Assembly: GCF_001590605.1 (NCBI RefSeq)
Contig: NZ_CP014504.1
Coordinates: 1,116,001-1,180,000 of the forward strand
Length of the DNA: 64,000 nucleotides
DNA from: Pedobacter cryoconitis
GTDB taxonomy: Bacteria; Bacteroidota; Bacteroidia; Sphingobacteriales; Sphingobacteriaceae
Direction of reading: 5' to 3'
Positions 8,371 through 17,044 of this stretch are shown here, piece by piece (positions within the stretch are counted from its first letter, which is position 1; the number at the start of each line of letters is the position of its first letter). The notes under the pieces are model-generated. The model searched no databases. It was not told the origin of the DNA and saw only the letters and a program-made list of their open reading frames with translations. The position numbers and the translations under genes were made by a program.

Positions 8371-9702
8371 ATGAAAGTAGCGAAGTATTTATGGATAGCA
8401 GGGGCCATGCTAATGAGTCAGACAGCATTGAAAGCACAGCTGGCCCAGATTCCATATGAAACCCGCGGATCGCACCTGATCGTCAAAGTACAAACCAATA
8501 ACAGTGATTCATTAAGCTTTATTTTTGATTCGGGTGCCACTAATATATCAATAGATTCACTGACAGCAGAGCGTGCTGGCATTAGTAAAGAGAACCGTGA
8601 AACTGTCGCAGTTGGTGGATCTGGAGGAACTCAGAACTATAAAATGGCTTTACATCAGAACTTAAAGCTAGGAAACCTTGAAATCAAAGATGTCAATATG
8701 GTATTGATAAATTTCGCTTCGCTTTCTAAAGCGATAGGCGTAAAACTGGATGGTATTATTGGATATGAAGTTTTGAGCAAATATGTAACAAAGCTCGACT
8801 TTGAACGTAAAAAGATATCATTTTATGATCAGATCAAATCAGTTGATACGACAGGTTATACCGTGATCCCTTTTGAATTTAATAAAAACATACTGATCCC
8901 TCGTTTTCCTATTGCTATTACTTTAGCGAACGGAGAGACTTTTACGGGCAGGGTCATGTTTGATACCGGCAATGTTTTTACGCTGATTGTGAGTACTCCT
9001 TTTAGTAAGTACCATAACTTCGACAGCAAGCTGGGAGAAACCAGTGTGCAAATGGGCAGGGGCTTAAATGCGATCACACAAGATCAGCTGGCAACCATTA
9101 ATTCTATGTCATTTAATGGGTTTAATTTTGGTAAAATGGGCATCAGGCTGACAATTAATGATCAGGCCGAACCTAAAGAAGGCTATTTAGGGATTTTAGG
9201 AATGGAAGTGATCAGACGTTTTGACGTTATCCTGGATTATATGCAGAAAAAGATCTACCTGAAGCCTAATAAAGCTTACCACGATGCTTTTCCTGCCGAA
9301 CCTAAAAAAGCAGGGATCTATAAAGAAAGCGAAGACTTTTTGGCTAAAAATAAGACCAGGCCTGGCGTAAAAGTTACCCCGTCAGGTTTGCAATATAAAA
9401 TTATCAAACAGGGAAATGGTGAAAAACCCACTATGGAAGATAGGGTAAGCCTCAATTTTACTGCTACCCTGGTCAATGGTAAAAAAGTATGGAGTACCTA
9501 TGACGAGAAAAAACCATGGGTCCACCGTTTAGATAAGGCTTTAGATGGCTTGGGAGAAGCGGTGCTGATGATGCCTGAAGGCTCTAAATGGATGCTTTAT
9601 ATTCCTGCTAAACTGGCGTTTGGAGATACAGGAACAGAAGAAGTTCCACCTGGTGCAGTTTTAATTTACGAAGTAGAACTCTTGAAAGTAGCGCGTTCCT
9701 GA
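8371..9702 (+). CDS. Secreted retropepsin-like aspartyl protease fused to an FKBP-type prolyl isomerase
   Basis: This 443-residue protein starts with a signal peptide (cleavage likely after KAQ, residue 23). Two aspartyl-protease lobes follow. The first has the active-site triad FDSGATN with Asp53, and the second has FDTGN with Asp198. Each lobe also shows a hydrophobic-hydrophobic-Gly strand (IIGYEVL, ILGMEVI). From about residue 330 an FKBP domain begins (PSGLQYKIIKQGNGEKP ... PPGAVLIYEVELLKV). Several aromatic residues of the FKBP pocket are replaced. Bacteroidota proteases of this group more often carry a C-terminal PDZ domain, so the FKBP partner is unusual. It probably acts in the periplasm. 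A 28-bp hairpin terminator follows. Confidence 0.88.
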   Translation: MKVAKYLWIAGAMLMSQTALKAQLAQIPYETRGSHLIVKVQTNNSDSLSFIFDSGATNISIDSLTAERAGISKENRETVAVGGSGGTQNYKMALHQNLKLGNLEIKDVNMVLINFASLSKAIGVKLDGIIGYEVLSKYVTKLDFERKKISFYDQIKSVDTTGYTVIPFEFNKNILIPRFPIAITLANGETFTGRVMFDTGNVFTLIVSTPFSKYHNFDSKLGETSVQMGRGLNAITQDQLATINSMSFNGFNFGKMGIRLTINDQAEPKEGYLGILGMEVIRRFDVILDYMQKKIYLKPNKAYHDAFPAEPKKAGIYKESEDFLAKNKTRPGVKVTPSGLQYKIIKQGNGEKPTMEDRVSLNFTATLVNGKKVWSTYDEKKPWVHRLDKALDGLGEAVLMMPEGSKWMLYIPAKLAFGDTGTEEVPPGAVLIYEVELLKVARS

Positions 9703-9714
9703 ACTGTTGATTGG

Positions 9715-9775
9715 ACACAAAAAGTGACATGCCCCAAAAAGTGTCTAACTTTTTGGGGCATGTCACTTTTTGTGT
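9715..9775. terminator. Perfect 28-bp hairpin terminator resembling paired IS ends
   Basis: The arms 9715-9742 and 9748-9775 are exact complements around the 5-nt loop GTCTA. The stem includes GTGACATGCCCCAAAAAGT. It separates two convergent genes and is flanked by T/A runs, so termination is the likely role. The CCCCAAAAAGTTAGACAC string on the minus strand is similar to terminal repeats I associate with IS3-family elements. That origin is only a possibility. Confidence 0.75.
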
Positions 9776-9787
9776 TAATTGTGTATT

Positions 9788-10372
9788 TTATCCCTGTTTT
9801 CTTACATACTTAGTCAGGATCACAATGACCTGGCCTTCAATTTTACCTTCTATCTGATCAGTATTATTATCTACTAAACGGATGTTTTTAACTACCGTAC
9901 CCATTTTTGCATTTAACTGAGAACCTTTTACATCTAAAGACTTGGTTAATACCACAGTATCACCAGTTTGCAATACTGCACCCAAACTATCTTTGTGTAC
10001 CTCTGCAACACTGGTATCATTATCTAATCCGCCAGCCGCTTTTGCCCAGGCCAGTCTCTCGTCATCAAGATACATCATGTCCAGGTTATCCATAGCCCAG
10101 CTCTCATTGCTCAGACGGTTAAGCATACGCCATGAAACTACTTGTACTCCAGGTATTTCACTCCACATGCTTGTCGTTAAACAACTCCAGTGTTTGCTGT
10201 CCAGTTCTTCTTTTCTGTCAATTTGTGCCAGACATTTCTCACAGATAATGATGCAATTATCTTCATTGCTGCTTGATTGTGGTGGTACCTCGTATAATTT
10301 AAGAGTTTCTCCGGATCCGCATAACTCACATTGATTTTCGCTTCTTTTCAGCAATTGTTCTTCCAATTTCAT
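9788..10372 (-). CDS. PhnA/YjdM-family zinc-ribbon protein
   Basis: This 194-residue protein has an N-terminal zinc ribbon with CELCGSGE and CEKCLAQI (residues 16-47). A helical middle follows, and a C-terminal SH3-like PhnA domain (about 128-192) carries GDTVVLTKSLDVKGS and KMGTVVKNIRLV. The family was once called alkylphosphonate uptake protein but has no proven part in phosphonate use. It is a conserved small protein of unknown role. It stands alone, convergent with the protease-FKBP gene and divergent from the gamma-glutamyltranspeptidase. Length and cysteines are as expected. Confidence 0.88.
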   Translation of the reverse strand: MKLEEQLLKRSENQCELCGSGETLKLYEVPPQSSSNEDNCIIICEKCLAQIDRKEELDSKHWSCLTTSMWSEIPGVQVVSWRMLNRLSNESWAMDNLDMMYLDDERLAWAKAAGGLDNDTSVAEVHKDSLGAVLQTGDTVVLTKSLDVKGSQLNAKMGTVVKNIRLVDNNTDQIEGKIEGQVIVILTKYVRKQG

Positions 10373-10457
10373 ATCCTTCTGTTCAAATAAAGAGCGCGAA
10401 GATAATTATTTTAGCCGGAAATAACGTTTTCTACTTTTAATGGTGTTTTTTAAGGAC

Positions 10458-10518
10458 AAAAAGCAGTATCCTACAAGTTCAAAAGACAGTATCCTTCAAG
10501 GTCAAAAGGCAGTATCCA
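10458..10518 (+). repeat. Three imperfect 23-bp direct repeats upstream of the gamma-glutamyltranspeptidase
   Basis: The units start at 10458, 10481 and 10504. Each carries AAAAnnCAGTATCC, and the first two continue with TnCAAGnTC. The third ends 64 bp before the preferred GGT start. They could be regulatory sites for this gene or for the divergent phnA, or a decayed tandem array. Confidence 0.7.
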
Positions 10519-10582
10519 TATTGTGACAAAATCGTTTGAAATACCCCGAAGACGTCTGCTATTTTTTCTTATTTTGGGTTTT

Positions 10583-12466
10583 ATGAAACAACTTGTATCC
10601 GCATTATTTATTTCCGCAGTTTCCATCTTTCCTGCAGCCGCGCAACAAACCCAGAAACCAGTATTACACGGTAAGAACTGGATGGCGATTACGGGTAAGC
10701 CACTGGCTGCAACAGCAGGGGCGATGACCTTTCAAAAAGGCGGAAATGCAGTGGATGCAGCTTGTGCAATGCTGGCTGCAACTTGTACCATGTGGGATAC
10801 TTTAAGCTGGGGAGGTGAAACCCAGGCATTGATCTATAATCCAAAAACTAAAAAAGTAATCGCAATTAATGCAATGGGTGTCGCACCAAGCGGAGCGACT
10901 GTCGACTTCTTTAAAAATAAAGGTTATAATTTTCCTCCGGAATATGGCCCTCTGGCTGCGACTACTCCTGGTACACCCGGCGGACTTTTATATATGCTGG
11001 CCAATTACGGAACATTAAGTTTGGAACAAGTACTTTCTCCGGCTATGGAAATGGCAGCAGGTTACCCGATAGAAGCACAGGCAGCCAATAGCATTGAACG
11101 TGGAAAAGATAAGATTAAAGAATGGCCTTACAGTAAGGAAGTTTTTCTGACACATCCTGGTGAAAAAAGAGAAGCACCTGAAGCAGGTGAAATCTTTGTT
11201 CAAAAAGATTTGCTGGCCACACTTCAGAAAATGGTAGCAGCAGAAAAAACAGCTTTGAAACAAGGAAAGAATAGAAAACAAGCAATTATGGCTGCTTATG
11301 ACCGTGTTTATAAAGGAGATATTGCCCGCGAATTTGTACGCAGCAGTCAGGAACAAGGCGGGCTGATTACAATGGAGGATCTGGCCAAATGGAAACCTTT
11401 GGAAGAAGAACCGCTGATGGTCAACTACAAAGGGGTTGATGTTTATAAATTACAACAATGGACACAAGGCCCAATGCTATTGCAAGCACTAAATATCCTG
11501 GAGAATTTTGACTTGAAAGGCATGGGATATAATAGCACGAAGTATATCCATACCTTATATCAAGCGATGAATCTTGCATTTGCAGACCGTGACTTTTATT
11601 ATGGTGATCCTGCTAGTGGGCCAAAAGGGCCTATGAAAGGCTTATTAAGCAAGGAATATGCAAAAGAAAGAGCAAAACTTATACAATATGATAAAAATGA
11701 TGTGGCTATAGGCCCTGGTAATCCCTATCCTTTTGAGGGAAGAAAAAACCCTTATATCAAACTATTGAAAGACAGGGGTTATGAACTGGATACCACAAAA
11801 AGGAACTTTGCACCTGCGCATGATATGACCAATAATATGCCCGATGCAGCCTATCAGGACAGACTATGGTTAGGTACTACTTCTGTAGAAGCCGCTGATA
11901 AAGAAGGCTGGGTAGTTTCGATGACTCCTAGCGGCGGCTGGTTACCAGCTTGTATTGCCGGGAAAACAGGGATGGGAATGAGCCAGCGGATGCAAAGTTT
12001 TGTGCTGGACTCTACTTTAAATCCTTTTAATGTAGTGGCACCAGGTAAAAGACCGCGGGTAACTTTATCACCTTCTATGGCTTTAAAAGATGGTAAACCA
12101 TTTTTGGCTTCTGCCGTTCAGGGTGGAGATACCCAGGATCAGAATCTATTGCAATTCTTTTTAAATGTAACAGAATTCGGAATGAATGTACAGCAAGCTA
12201 CAGAAGCTGCAAACTTCAATACCAATCAGCTCTGGCTATCGCTGGGGGGTACGAAAACAACAGACCGTCAGCCTAAACCCGGACAGATCTTATTAAATGA
12301 TAACACCACGCAAATGGTGAGGGACGAACTAAAGAAAATGGGTTATACCTTAAGCTTTGGAGGCAGGACCAGCGGCCCGGTCAATGCAGTTTATTTTGAC
12401 TGGAAACATGGCGGCCTTTGGGGAGGGTCCAGTAATCATGGCGAAGATTATGGAATAGGCTGGTAA
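10583..12466 (+). CDS. Gamma-glutamyltranspeptidase, periplasmic
   Basis: This 627-residue Ntn-hydrolase precursor belongs to the GGT family. I choose the ATG at 10583 because it begins a clean signal peptide (MKQLVSALFISAVS ... AAAQQ). A GTG at 10523 would add 20 non-signal residues. The large subunit begins GMVVA-like as GAMTFQKGGNAVDAACAMLA. The autoprocessing site is LGTTSVEAADKEG with Thr432 as nucleophile; the usual TTH is TTS here. GGTs cleave gamma-glutamyl bonds of glutathione and related peptides. The C-terminal SGGWLP segment is the expected oxyanion region, SGG. It is probably monocistronic. Confidence 0.9.
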   Translation: MKQLVSALFISAVSIFPAAAQQTQKPVLHGKNWMAITGKPLAATAGAMTFQKGGNAVDAACAMLAATCTMWDTLSWGGETQALIYNPKTKKVIAINAMGVAPSGATVDFFKNKGYNFPPEYGPLAATTPGTPGGLLYMLANYGTLSLEQVLSPAMEMAAGYPIEAQAANSIERGKDKIKEWPYSKEVFLTHPGEKREAPEAGEIFVQKDLLATLQKMVAAEKTALKQGKNRKQAIMAAYDRVYKGDIAREFVRSSQEQGGLITMEDLAKWKPLEEEPLMVNYKGVDVYKLQQWTQGPMLLQALNILENFDLKGMGYNSTKYIHTLYQAMNLAFADRDFYYGDPASGPKGPMKGLLSKEYAKERAKLIQYDKNDVAIGPGNPYPFEGRKNPYIKLLKDRGYELDTTKRNFAPAHDMTNNMPDAAYQDRLWLGTTSVEAADKEGWVVSMTPSGGWLPACIAGKTGMGMSQRMQSFVLDSTLNPFNVVAPGKRPRVTLSPSMALKDGKPFLASAVQGGDTQDQNLLQFFLNVTEFGMNVQQATEAANFNTNQLWLSLGGTKTTDRQPKPGQILLNDNTTQMVRDELKKMGYTLSFGGRTSGPVNAVYFDWKHGGLWGGSSNHGEDYGIGW

Positions 12467-12538
12467 TTTTATGGCATAAGTAGTTAGTTTTATAGGATAG
12501 ACAGGTAAATTTTGTATCTTAAGGGATAATTTTCTACG

Positions 12539-14257
12539 ATGAACGGTACACCTGATCCAACGAATGAACAGGAGAAATCTCCTGCAGCTGAACCTGGAAA
12601 ATTCCATCTGGGGATTTGTATGGCTGGTGCAGTATCTGCCGGAGCTTATACGGCAGGTGTAATGGATTATCTGCTGGAGGCGCTGGAAGCATATGAAAAA
12701 GTAAGAGGGCAGCCAGGTATACCCCAGCATCAAATCGAAATACCAGTAATGGGCGGCGCTTCGGCAGGAGGAATGACCGCTATGCTTACCGCTGCAGCTT
12801 TACAGCGTGAAATGCATCCAATTGAACATCCCGGGCATGATATCTTAGCAGAGCATAAAGATCATATTTTATACCATTCATGGGTAGACCTCACAGATAA
12901 AGATATGTTTGACAGAATGCTCAGGAACGATGATATCGAAGGAACAATAGTCTCTGCACTGAATTGCATGTTTATTGACGAGATCGCTGACCGGGTATTG
13001 AAACCTAAAGATCCTGAGTCTGTTAGCTGGAAACCTTTACCCGTTTTTTTTCCTCGTAAACTAAAACTATTTACCACCTTAAGCAATCTTGGCGGGTTTA
13101 CCTACAATGTGAATTTTAATGCGAGTGGGTCAAGGCGTCCTTATTATATGAAAGTCCACCAGGATTATGCTTGTTTTGAACTGACTTCAGAAGAACAGGA
13201 AGTTAACCCTTCTTCAGGCTGGATGCCGCTTAATTTCAGAACCGGAACTAATGCTCAAATCGCAGTTGATGCTGCGCTGGCTACAGGTGCATTTCCAATA
13301 GGGTTCAGAGCAAGAAAAGTTACCCGTTCTAAAGATACAGTCAATAATAATCCGTTGTTTGATGAAAAAATGCTTCGGGCAATTCAGATTACGACTGATC
13401 CTTATCAATCACTGAATGTGGATGGAGGTATGATCAATAATGAACCTTTTGATAAAGTAAGGGAAGTGCTAAGCGCGGTTTGCGGACAGCAGGCCCCAGC
13501 ACTATACAATGATTACAATACTTTCAATTCCACAGTATTAATGATTGCGCCGTTTCCCAGTACAAAGCCAGTTGACATTAAGCTGTTTGATAAATTAATG
13601 CATGTGATGGGGCTCACTTTATCAGCGATGGTCAGCCAGATGCGCTCGAAAGCCGCACAAGTTGTGGATGCAATGAATGAAAGTTGTGCTGGTCAGTTTC
13701 TGATTGACCCTTCCCGTGAGTTAAGAAAAACGGATGGTACTAAAATCGATCTTCAAGGAGAGCGTGCTATTGCCTGCGGTGCACTGGGAGGCTTTAGCGG
13801 CTTTTTGAACAAAGAATTCAGGGTGCACGATTATTTCCTGGGCAGACATAACTGTAAGATATTTTTGCGTGATTATTTTACAATTCCTGACCTTGCTAAA
13901 AATGAAAATCCAATTTTTAAAGCCGGATACCAGGGAATTGATTCTGATAAATATCGTTCAAAGGTAGATGGGAACTGGCAGATTATTCCAATAGTTGGGG
14001 ACGTTGATTATACATTCCCTCAATTAGCCTTTAGTTCTGGCAGCAACTGGCCAGTGCAAAACTGGGAGGCAATCAGCCAATATAATGGTGTCCTGAAAAG
14101 ACGTGTACAAGCACTGATTCTTAATCTGGTGAAATATAAGGCAGTACAAAAATTCTTTTTGTGGATTGGGACCCGGATTTTATTGCGGGGGATGATTACC
14201 AAAGCCATGCTGGCAACCATTAAGGATGAACTTAACCGCTGGCAGCTGCTGAAATAG
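12539..14257 (+). CDS. Patatin-like phospholipase
   Basis: This 572-residue protein has the patatin catalytic dyad. The oxyanion loop is in MAGAVSAGAYTAGV (about residues 28-41), the nucleophile elbow is GGASAGG with Ser75, and the aspartate is in VDGGMINNEP with Asp295. Patatins are lipid acyl hydrolases. This one is longer than the usual 300 residues, with a C-terminal extension of about 250 residues of unknown fold that includes a hydrophobic helix (FFLWIGTRILLRGMITKAML). No signal peptide is visible, so it is probably cytosolic or membrane-associated. It follows the transpeptidase gene by 72 bp. Confidence 0.88.
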   Translation: MNGTPDPTNEQEKSPAAEPGKFHLGICMAGAVSAGAYTAGVMDYLLEALEAYEKVRGQPGIPQHQIEIPVMGGASAGGMTAMLTAAALQREMHPIEHPGHDILAEHKDHILYHSWVDLTDKDMFDRMLRNDDIEGTIVSALNCMFIDEIADRVLKPKDPESVSWKPLPVFFPRKLKLFTTLSNLGGFTYNVNFNASGSRRPYYMKVHQDYACFELTSEEQEVNPSSGWMPLNFRTGTNAQIAVDAALATGAFPIGFRARKVTRSKDTVNNNPLFDEKMLRAIQITTDPYQSLNVDGGMINNEPFDKVREVLSAVCGQQAPALYNDYNTFNSTVLMIAPFPSTKPVDIKLFDKLMHVMGLTLSAMVSQMRSKAAQVVDAMNESCAGQFLIDPSRELRKTDGTKIDLQGERAIACGALGGFSGFLNKEFRVHDYFLGRHNCKIFLRDYFTIPDLAKNENPIFKAGYQGIDSDKYRSKVDGNWQIIPIVGDVDYTFPQLAFSSGSNWPVQNWEAISQYNGVLKRRVQALILNLVKYKAVQKFFLWIGTRILLRGMITKAMLATIKDELNRWQLLK

Positions 14258-14291
14258 TATACTATGAATAAATAATATACTATGAATAAAT
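14258..14291 (+). repeat. 16-bp direct repeat with 18-bp period
   Basis: TATACTATGAATAAAT occurs at 14258-14273 and 14276-14291, between the patatin stop and the convergent lipoprotein gene. It is a short duplication of no evident function. Confidence 0.85.
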
Positions 14292-14297
14292 GGTATG

Positions 14298-14633
14298 TTA
14301 TAAATTGAAGTCGATATAGGTTGTTGGATCATCGTAATAAAGATCATCATCAAATAATATCCGGTTATAACCGCTGCCAAGAAATTTAATTGTCGTATAA
14401 TCTCTATTGTTATTTGTATACAATGATACATTTATAACAGGCAGATTATGATTGAAAGGAATGGAACGGTAACCGGAAACATTGTATGTCTGAACATTAA
14501 AGCCATTTTTAATGGAGATTACACAATTGTCACAGGATACTTCAAATCTATAATCAGAGTCAGGTCCGTCATTTGTTTTAACACAGGAACTTAATAAGAA
14601 ACAAATTAATAATAGGGCTGCAAGCTTATTCAT
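14298..14633 (-). CDS. Small predicted lipoprotein
   Basis: This 111-residue protein has a lipoprotein signal (MNKLAALLLICFLLSSC) with lipidated Cys17. The rest looks like a single beta-sandwich: RFEVSCDNCVISIKNGFNVQ and strands up to YIDFNL. The CDNC pair could be redox active or structural. I do not recognise a family. It is convergent with the patatin gene and divergent from the ArsR-type regulator. Confidence 0.7.
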   Translation of the reverse strand: MNKLAALLLICFLLSSCVKTNDGPDSDYRFEVSCDNCVISIKNGFNVQTYNVSGYRSIPFNHNLPVINVSLYTNNNRDYTTIKFLGSGYNRILFDDDLYYDDPTTYIDFNL

Positions 14634-14770
14634 TATGGAAAATTATAAATACCAAAGGTAATTATTTAATGCAGCTTCCTGTTGTTTGATCGTGGAATGA
14701 AGGTTTTTTATTAAATGCATATTTCATTCCAGGATGAAGTATGTATTTTGACAATAGGGTATATTTGAAG

Positions 14771-15451
14771 ATGGAACTTGAAAATTTAGCCAGTGTGGCA
14801 GGATTGATCGGTGAACCAGCACGTATTAAAATGTTATGGGCATTGATGGATGGTAAAGCTTATACGGCGACCGAACTAGCTTTAGTAGCTGGGGTATCCC
14901 CGCAAAGTGCAAGTATGCATCTTGGAAAAATGGTACTGGCCGATTTATTAAAGGTGAGTAATCAAGGGCGTCACCGGTATTTCAGTTATGCAAGACCAGA
15001 AGTTGCTTATGCGGTCGAAGCTTTGTCAAACTTGGTTCCGCATCAAAAACAGGAGATTGTCCCGGTCAGTAAAGATATCCCTTTTGAATATTGCAGAACC
15101 TGTTACGATCATATTGCGGGCAGGGCGGGGGTAATGATTAACGAAAGGTTATTCATACTGGGCTATCTGACAGAGAAAGACCAGCGTTACGAAATGACTG
15201 CTAAAGGTGAGGTGTTTTTTAAAGATTTTGGGATTGATACAGACAGTTTATTAAAGCAAAAACGTCCATTCGCCAGACCTTGCCTTGACTGGAGCGAGAG
15301 AAAGCCGCATCTTGCAGGTGCGCTGGCTATGGTCATCTTAAAGAAAATGATTGCTGAAGACTGGATGAGAAAAATTCATGATTCCAGAACTTTGATGATT
15401 ACTGCTAAAGGGCAGTCAAATTTATATGATTTATTAGGTGTTAAAATTTAA
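14771..15451 (+). CDS. ArsR-type winged-helix transcriptional regulator
   Basis: This 226-residue protein (236 if the ATG at 14741 is used) opens with LASVAGLIGEPARIKMLWALMDG, then the recognition helix region TATELALVAGVSPQSASMHLGKM, and the wing RHRYFSYA. This is an ArsR fold. An additional C-terminal domain of about 120 residues includes FEYCRTCYDHIAGRAGVMI and a second winged-helix-like segment (MTAKGEVFFKDFGID). The CRTC cysteines may bind metal or sense thiol state. I prefer 14771 because homologues start near MELENLA. The metallophosphoesterase gene follows 5 bp later, so the two are probably one operon. Confidence 0.85.
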   Translation: MELENLASVAGLIGEPARIKMLWALMDGKAYTATELALVAGVSPQSASMHLGKMVLADLLKVSNQGRHRYFSYARPEVAYAVEALSNLVPHQKQEIVPVSKDIPFEYCRTCYDHIAGRAGVMINERLFILGYLTEKDQRYEMTAKGEVFFKDFGIDTDSLLKQKRPFARPCLDWSERKPHLAGALAMVILKKMIAEDWMRKIHDSRTLMITAKGQSNLYDLLGVKI

Positions 15452-15456
15452 CCTGT

Positions 15457-16305
15457 ATGGCTACCAAAACTATTGCTTACCTGACAGATGCGCATTTAGG
15501 TCAGAAAATTATCCTGGATAAGGAGACCGGTCATATGCGGTATGAGGAAAATATAGAAGAACATAAAGATAAGCTGAAATTTATTCTGGAAGATATCCGT
15601 TCGGCTGGGATTACTGAAATCATATTCGGCGGTGATATCGGTACTCAGGAAGCTAATCAATGGTTCTTTGAAACTATTGATGGATTTAATTTCAAGCTTT
15701 TAATGGTGCTTGGCAATCATGATACCTATTCGCAGGTTAATCAGTACTATAAAAAGTATCAGTATTATAAAAAGAACCAGTACTATAAAGATGATCAATA
15801 CTATATACATCCCGATAAGTATGGTGATGAAAACGGTAATAAACAAGATGCTGAATCTGGCAATGAACTGAACTACGCCTATGAAGAAGGAAACTTTAAA
15901 TTTATTTATTTGGATTCTTCTTCTAACGCGGTTAGTACGGCCCAGCTGAACTGGCTTGGGCAAGAACTAAATACGGATAAGGAAATATTACTTTTTATAC
16001 ATCATCCTGTTTTGGAAATCAGAACTCCATTGGATAAAATAGGGGCTGCTTTAAAAGGAAGAGACGAAATTAAAGCATTGCTCTCGGCGCTTCAGAAAGA
16101 AGTCCTGATTTTTTGCGGACATTACCATATGGCTGATGAATTGACGGCTGGAAATATAAGGCAGTACGCTACACCGGCATGTTCTTACCAGATAGAAAAA
16201 CTATCAGAAAAGATTGAGATTGATACTTTGACATTTGGCTACAGAATGATTACTATCAATGATAATCATATAGTTACAACAGTTAAATTATTTGAGGCAT
16301 TATAG
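15457..16305 (+). CDS. Calcineurin-like metallophosphoesterase with an in-frame QYYK repeat
   Basis: This 282-residue protein carries all five metallophosphoesterase motifs: TDAHLG (D11, H13), GGDIGT, LGNHDTY, FIHHPV and CGHYHMA. Directly after GNHD there is an insert of about 50 hydrophilic residues, beginning with four copies of a six-residue QYYKKx unit (residues 95-118). The insert lies close to the metal site. Substrates in this family range from cyclic nucleotides to phospholipids and cannot be told here. It sits between the ArsR regulator (5 bp) and the SUKH-like gene (12 bp), probably as one operon. Confidence 0.9.
   Translation: MATKTIAYLTDAHLGQKIILDKETGHMRYEENIEEHKDKLKFILEDIRSAGITEIIFGGDIGTQEANQWFFETIDGFNFKLLMVLGNHDTYSQVNQYYKKYQYYKKNQYYKDDQYYIHPDKYGDENGNKQDAESGNELNYAYEEGNFKFIYLDSSSNAVSTAQLNWLGQELNTDKEILLFIHHPVLEIRTPLDKIGAALKGRDEIKALLSALQKEVLIFCGHYHMADELTAGNIRQYATPACSYQIEKLSEKIEIDTLTFGYRMITINDNHIVTTVKLFEAL
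15739..15810 (+). repeat. Four in-frame 18-bp repeats inside the metallophosphoesterase gene
   Basis: Units start at 15739, 15757, 15775 and 15793. They encode NQYYKK, YQYYKK, NQYYKD and DQYYIH. The period is a multiple of three, so gain or loss of a unit would keep the frame. Confidence 0.9.
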
Positions 16306-16317
16306 TATATTTAAAAT

Positions 16318-17022
16318 ATGATAAAGATAAGTTGTCCTTATGATTGGGTTTGCGGACAGGAGTTTACTATAGACGAGCTGAGCGCTCATGATCAGGATTT
16401 TGTAATTAGCGCTGCAGCTAAGAAGATGAAATTAATCTTTATTGATTGTCCTGTTTGTAAAGTCACTTTCTCTTATAATCCATCCAGTAATGTAAGTACA
16501 GCATCCGAAATGATCAATCCTGATCAAAAAGATAAAAAAGGGCCTGTACGTAAAACTTTGAAAGAATTTAATGCGTTGTTAAAAAAAGATAAAATAGTGC
16601 TCCTTCCAGCATATCTTGCTTATTTAAAAAGCGCAAAATTCAAGGCTCAATTGAAAGTATTTAAAGATCAGGATGCATTTGAACTTTTGAGTTACGATTC
16701 CATGCGTGAAGTAGTCAATATTGATGGAAGAGACTATGTAAATGCCAGACAACTCAAAGGATTTGCATTGTCTTTAAGCGAATTGGAGCCAGAAAATAAC
16801 AGGAGTCAGGAAACTGGTGTCAGTTCAGCTTATGGAAAGGACAATTATTTTTTTACACTCGATGAACTGGCTGACAGTATAGTTATTGGCCAGTCTGGTA
16901 CCCGGCTTTTATTTATTGATAGCAGAGATCAGGATACTTTATTTGTTTTTCATCCGGATGGAGGAGATATAGAAAAAACAAGTTTGTCTCTGAGAAATTT
17001 GATGAATCTATTAAACAATTGA
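16318..17022 (+). CDS. SUKH-like domain protein with N-terminal cysteine pairs
   Basis: This 234-residue protein has two cysteine pairs in its first 50 residues (CPYDWVC and CPVC), spaced like a zinc ribbon. Its C-terminus (about 165-232: DNYFFTLDELADSIVIGQSG, then LLFIDSRDQDTLFVFHPDGG) resembles the last strands of the SMI1/KNR4 (SUKH) fold. SUKH proteins often act as immunity proteins against contact-dependent toxins, but many have no such link. No toxin gene is visible nearby. It closes the ArsR-metallophosphoesterase operon. Both domain calls rest on pattern only. Confidence 0.55.
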   Translation: MIKISCPYDWVCGQEFTIDELSAHDQDFVISAAAKKMKLIFIDCPVCKVTFSYNPSSNVSTASEMINPDQKDKKGPVRKTLKEFNALLKKDKIVLLPAYLAYLKSAKFKAQLKVFKDQDAFELLSYDSMREVVNIDGRDYVNARQLKGFALSLSELEPENNRSQETGVSSAYGKDNYFFTLDELADSIVIGQSGTRLLFIDSRDQDTLFVFHPDGGDIEKTSLSLRNLMNLLNN

Positions 17023-17044
17023 TAAACGTTTTAATTTATTATTA

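Noticed and set aside
9942..10334. 130-codon plus-strand frame
   Set aside because: Lies fully antisense to the clear phnA gene.
14180..14431. 83-codon minus-strand frame between patatin and lipoprotein
   Set aside because: Low-complexity Ile-rich translation that overlaps two better genes.
14760..14767. TATATTTG as promoter for the ArsR-type gene
   Set aside because: Exact consensus but only 3 bp before ATG 14771, so transcription would start inside the coding region.
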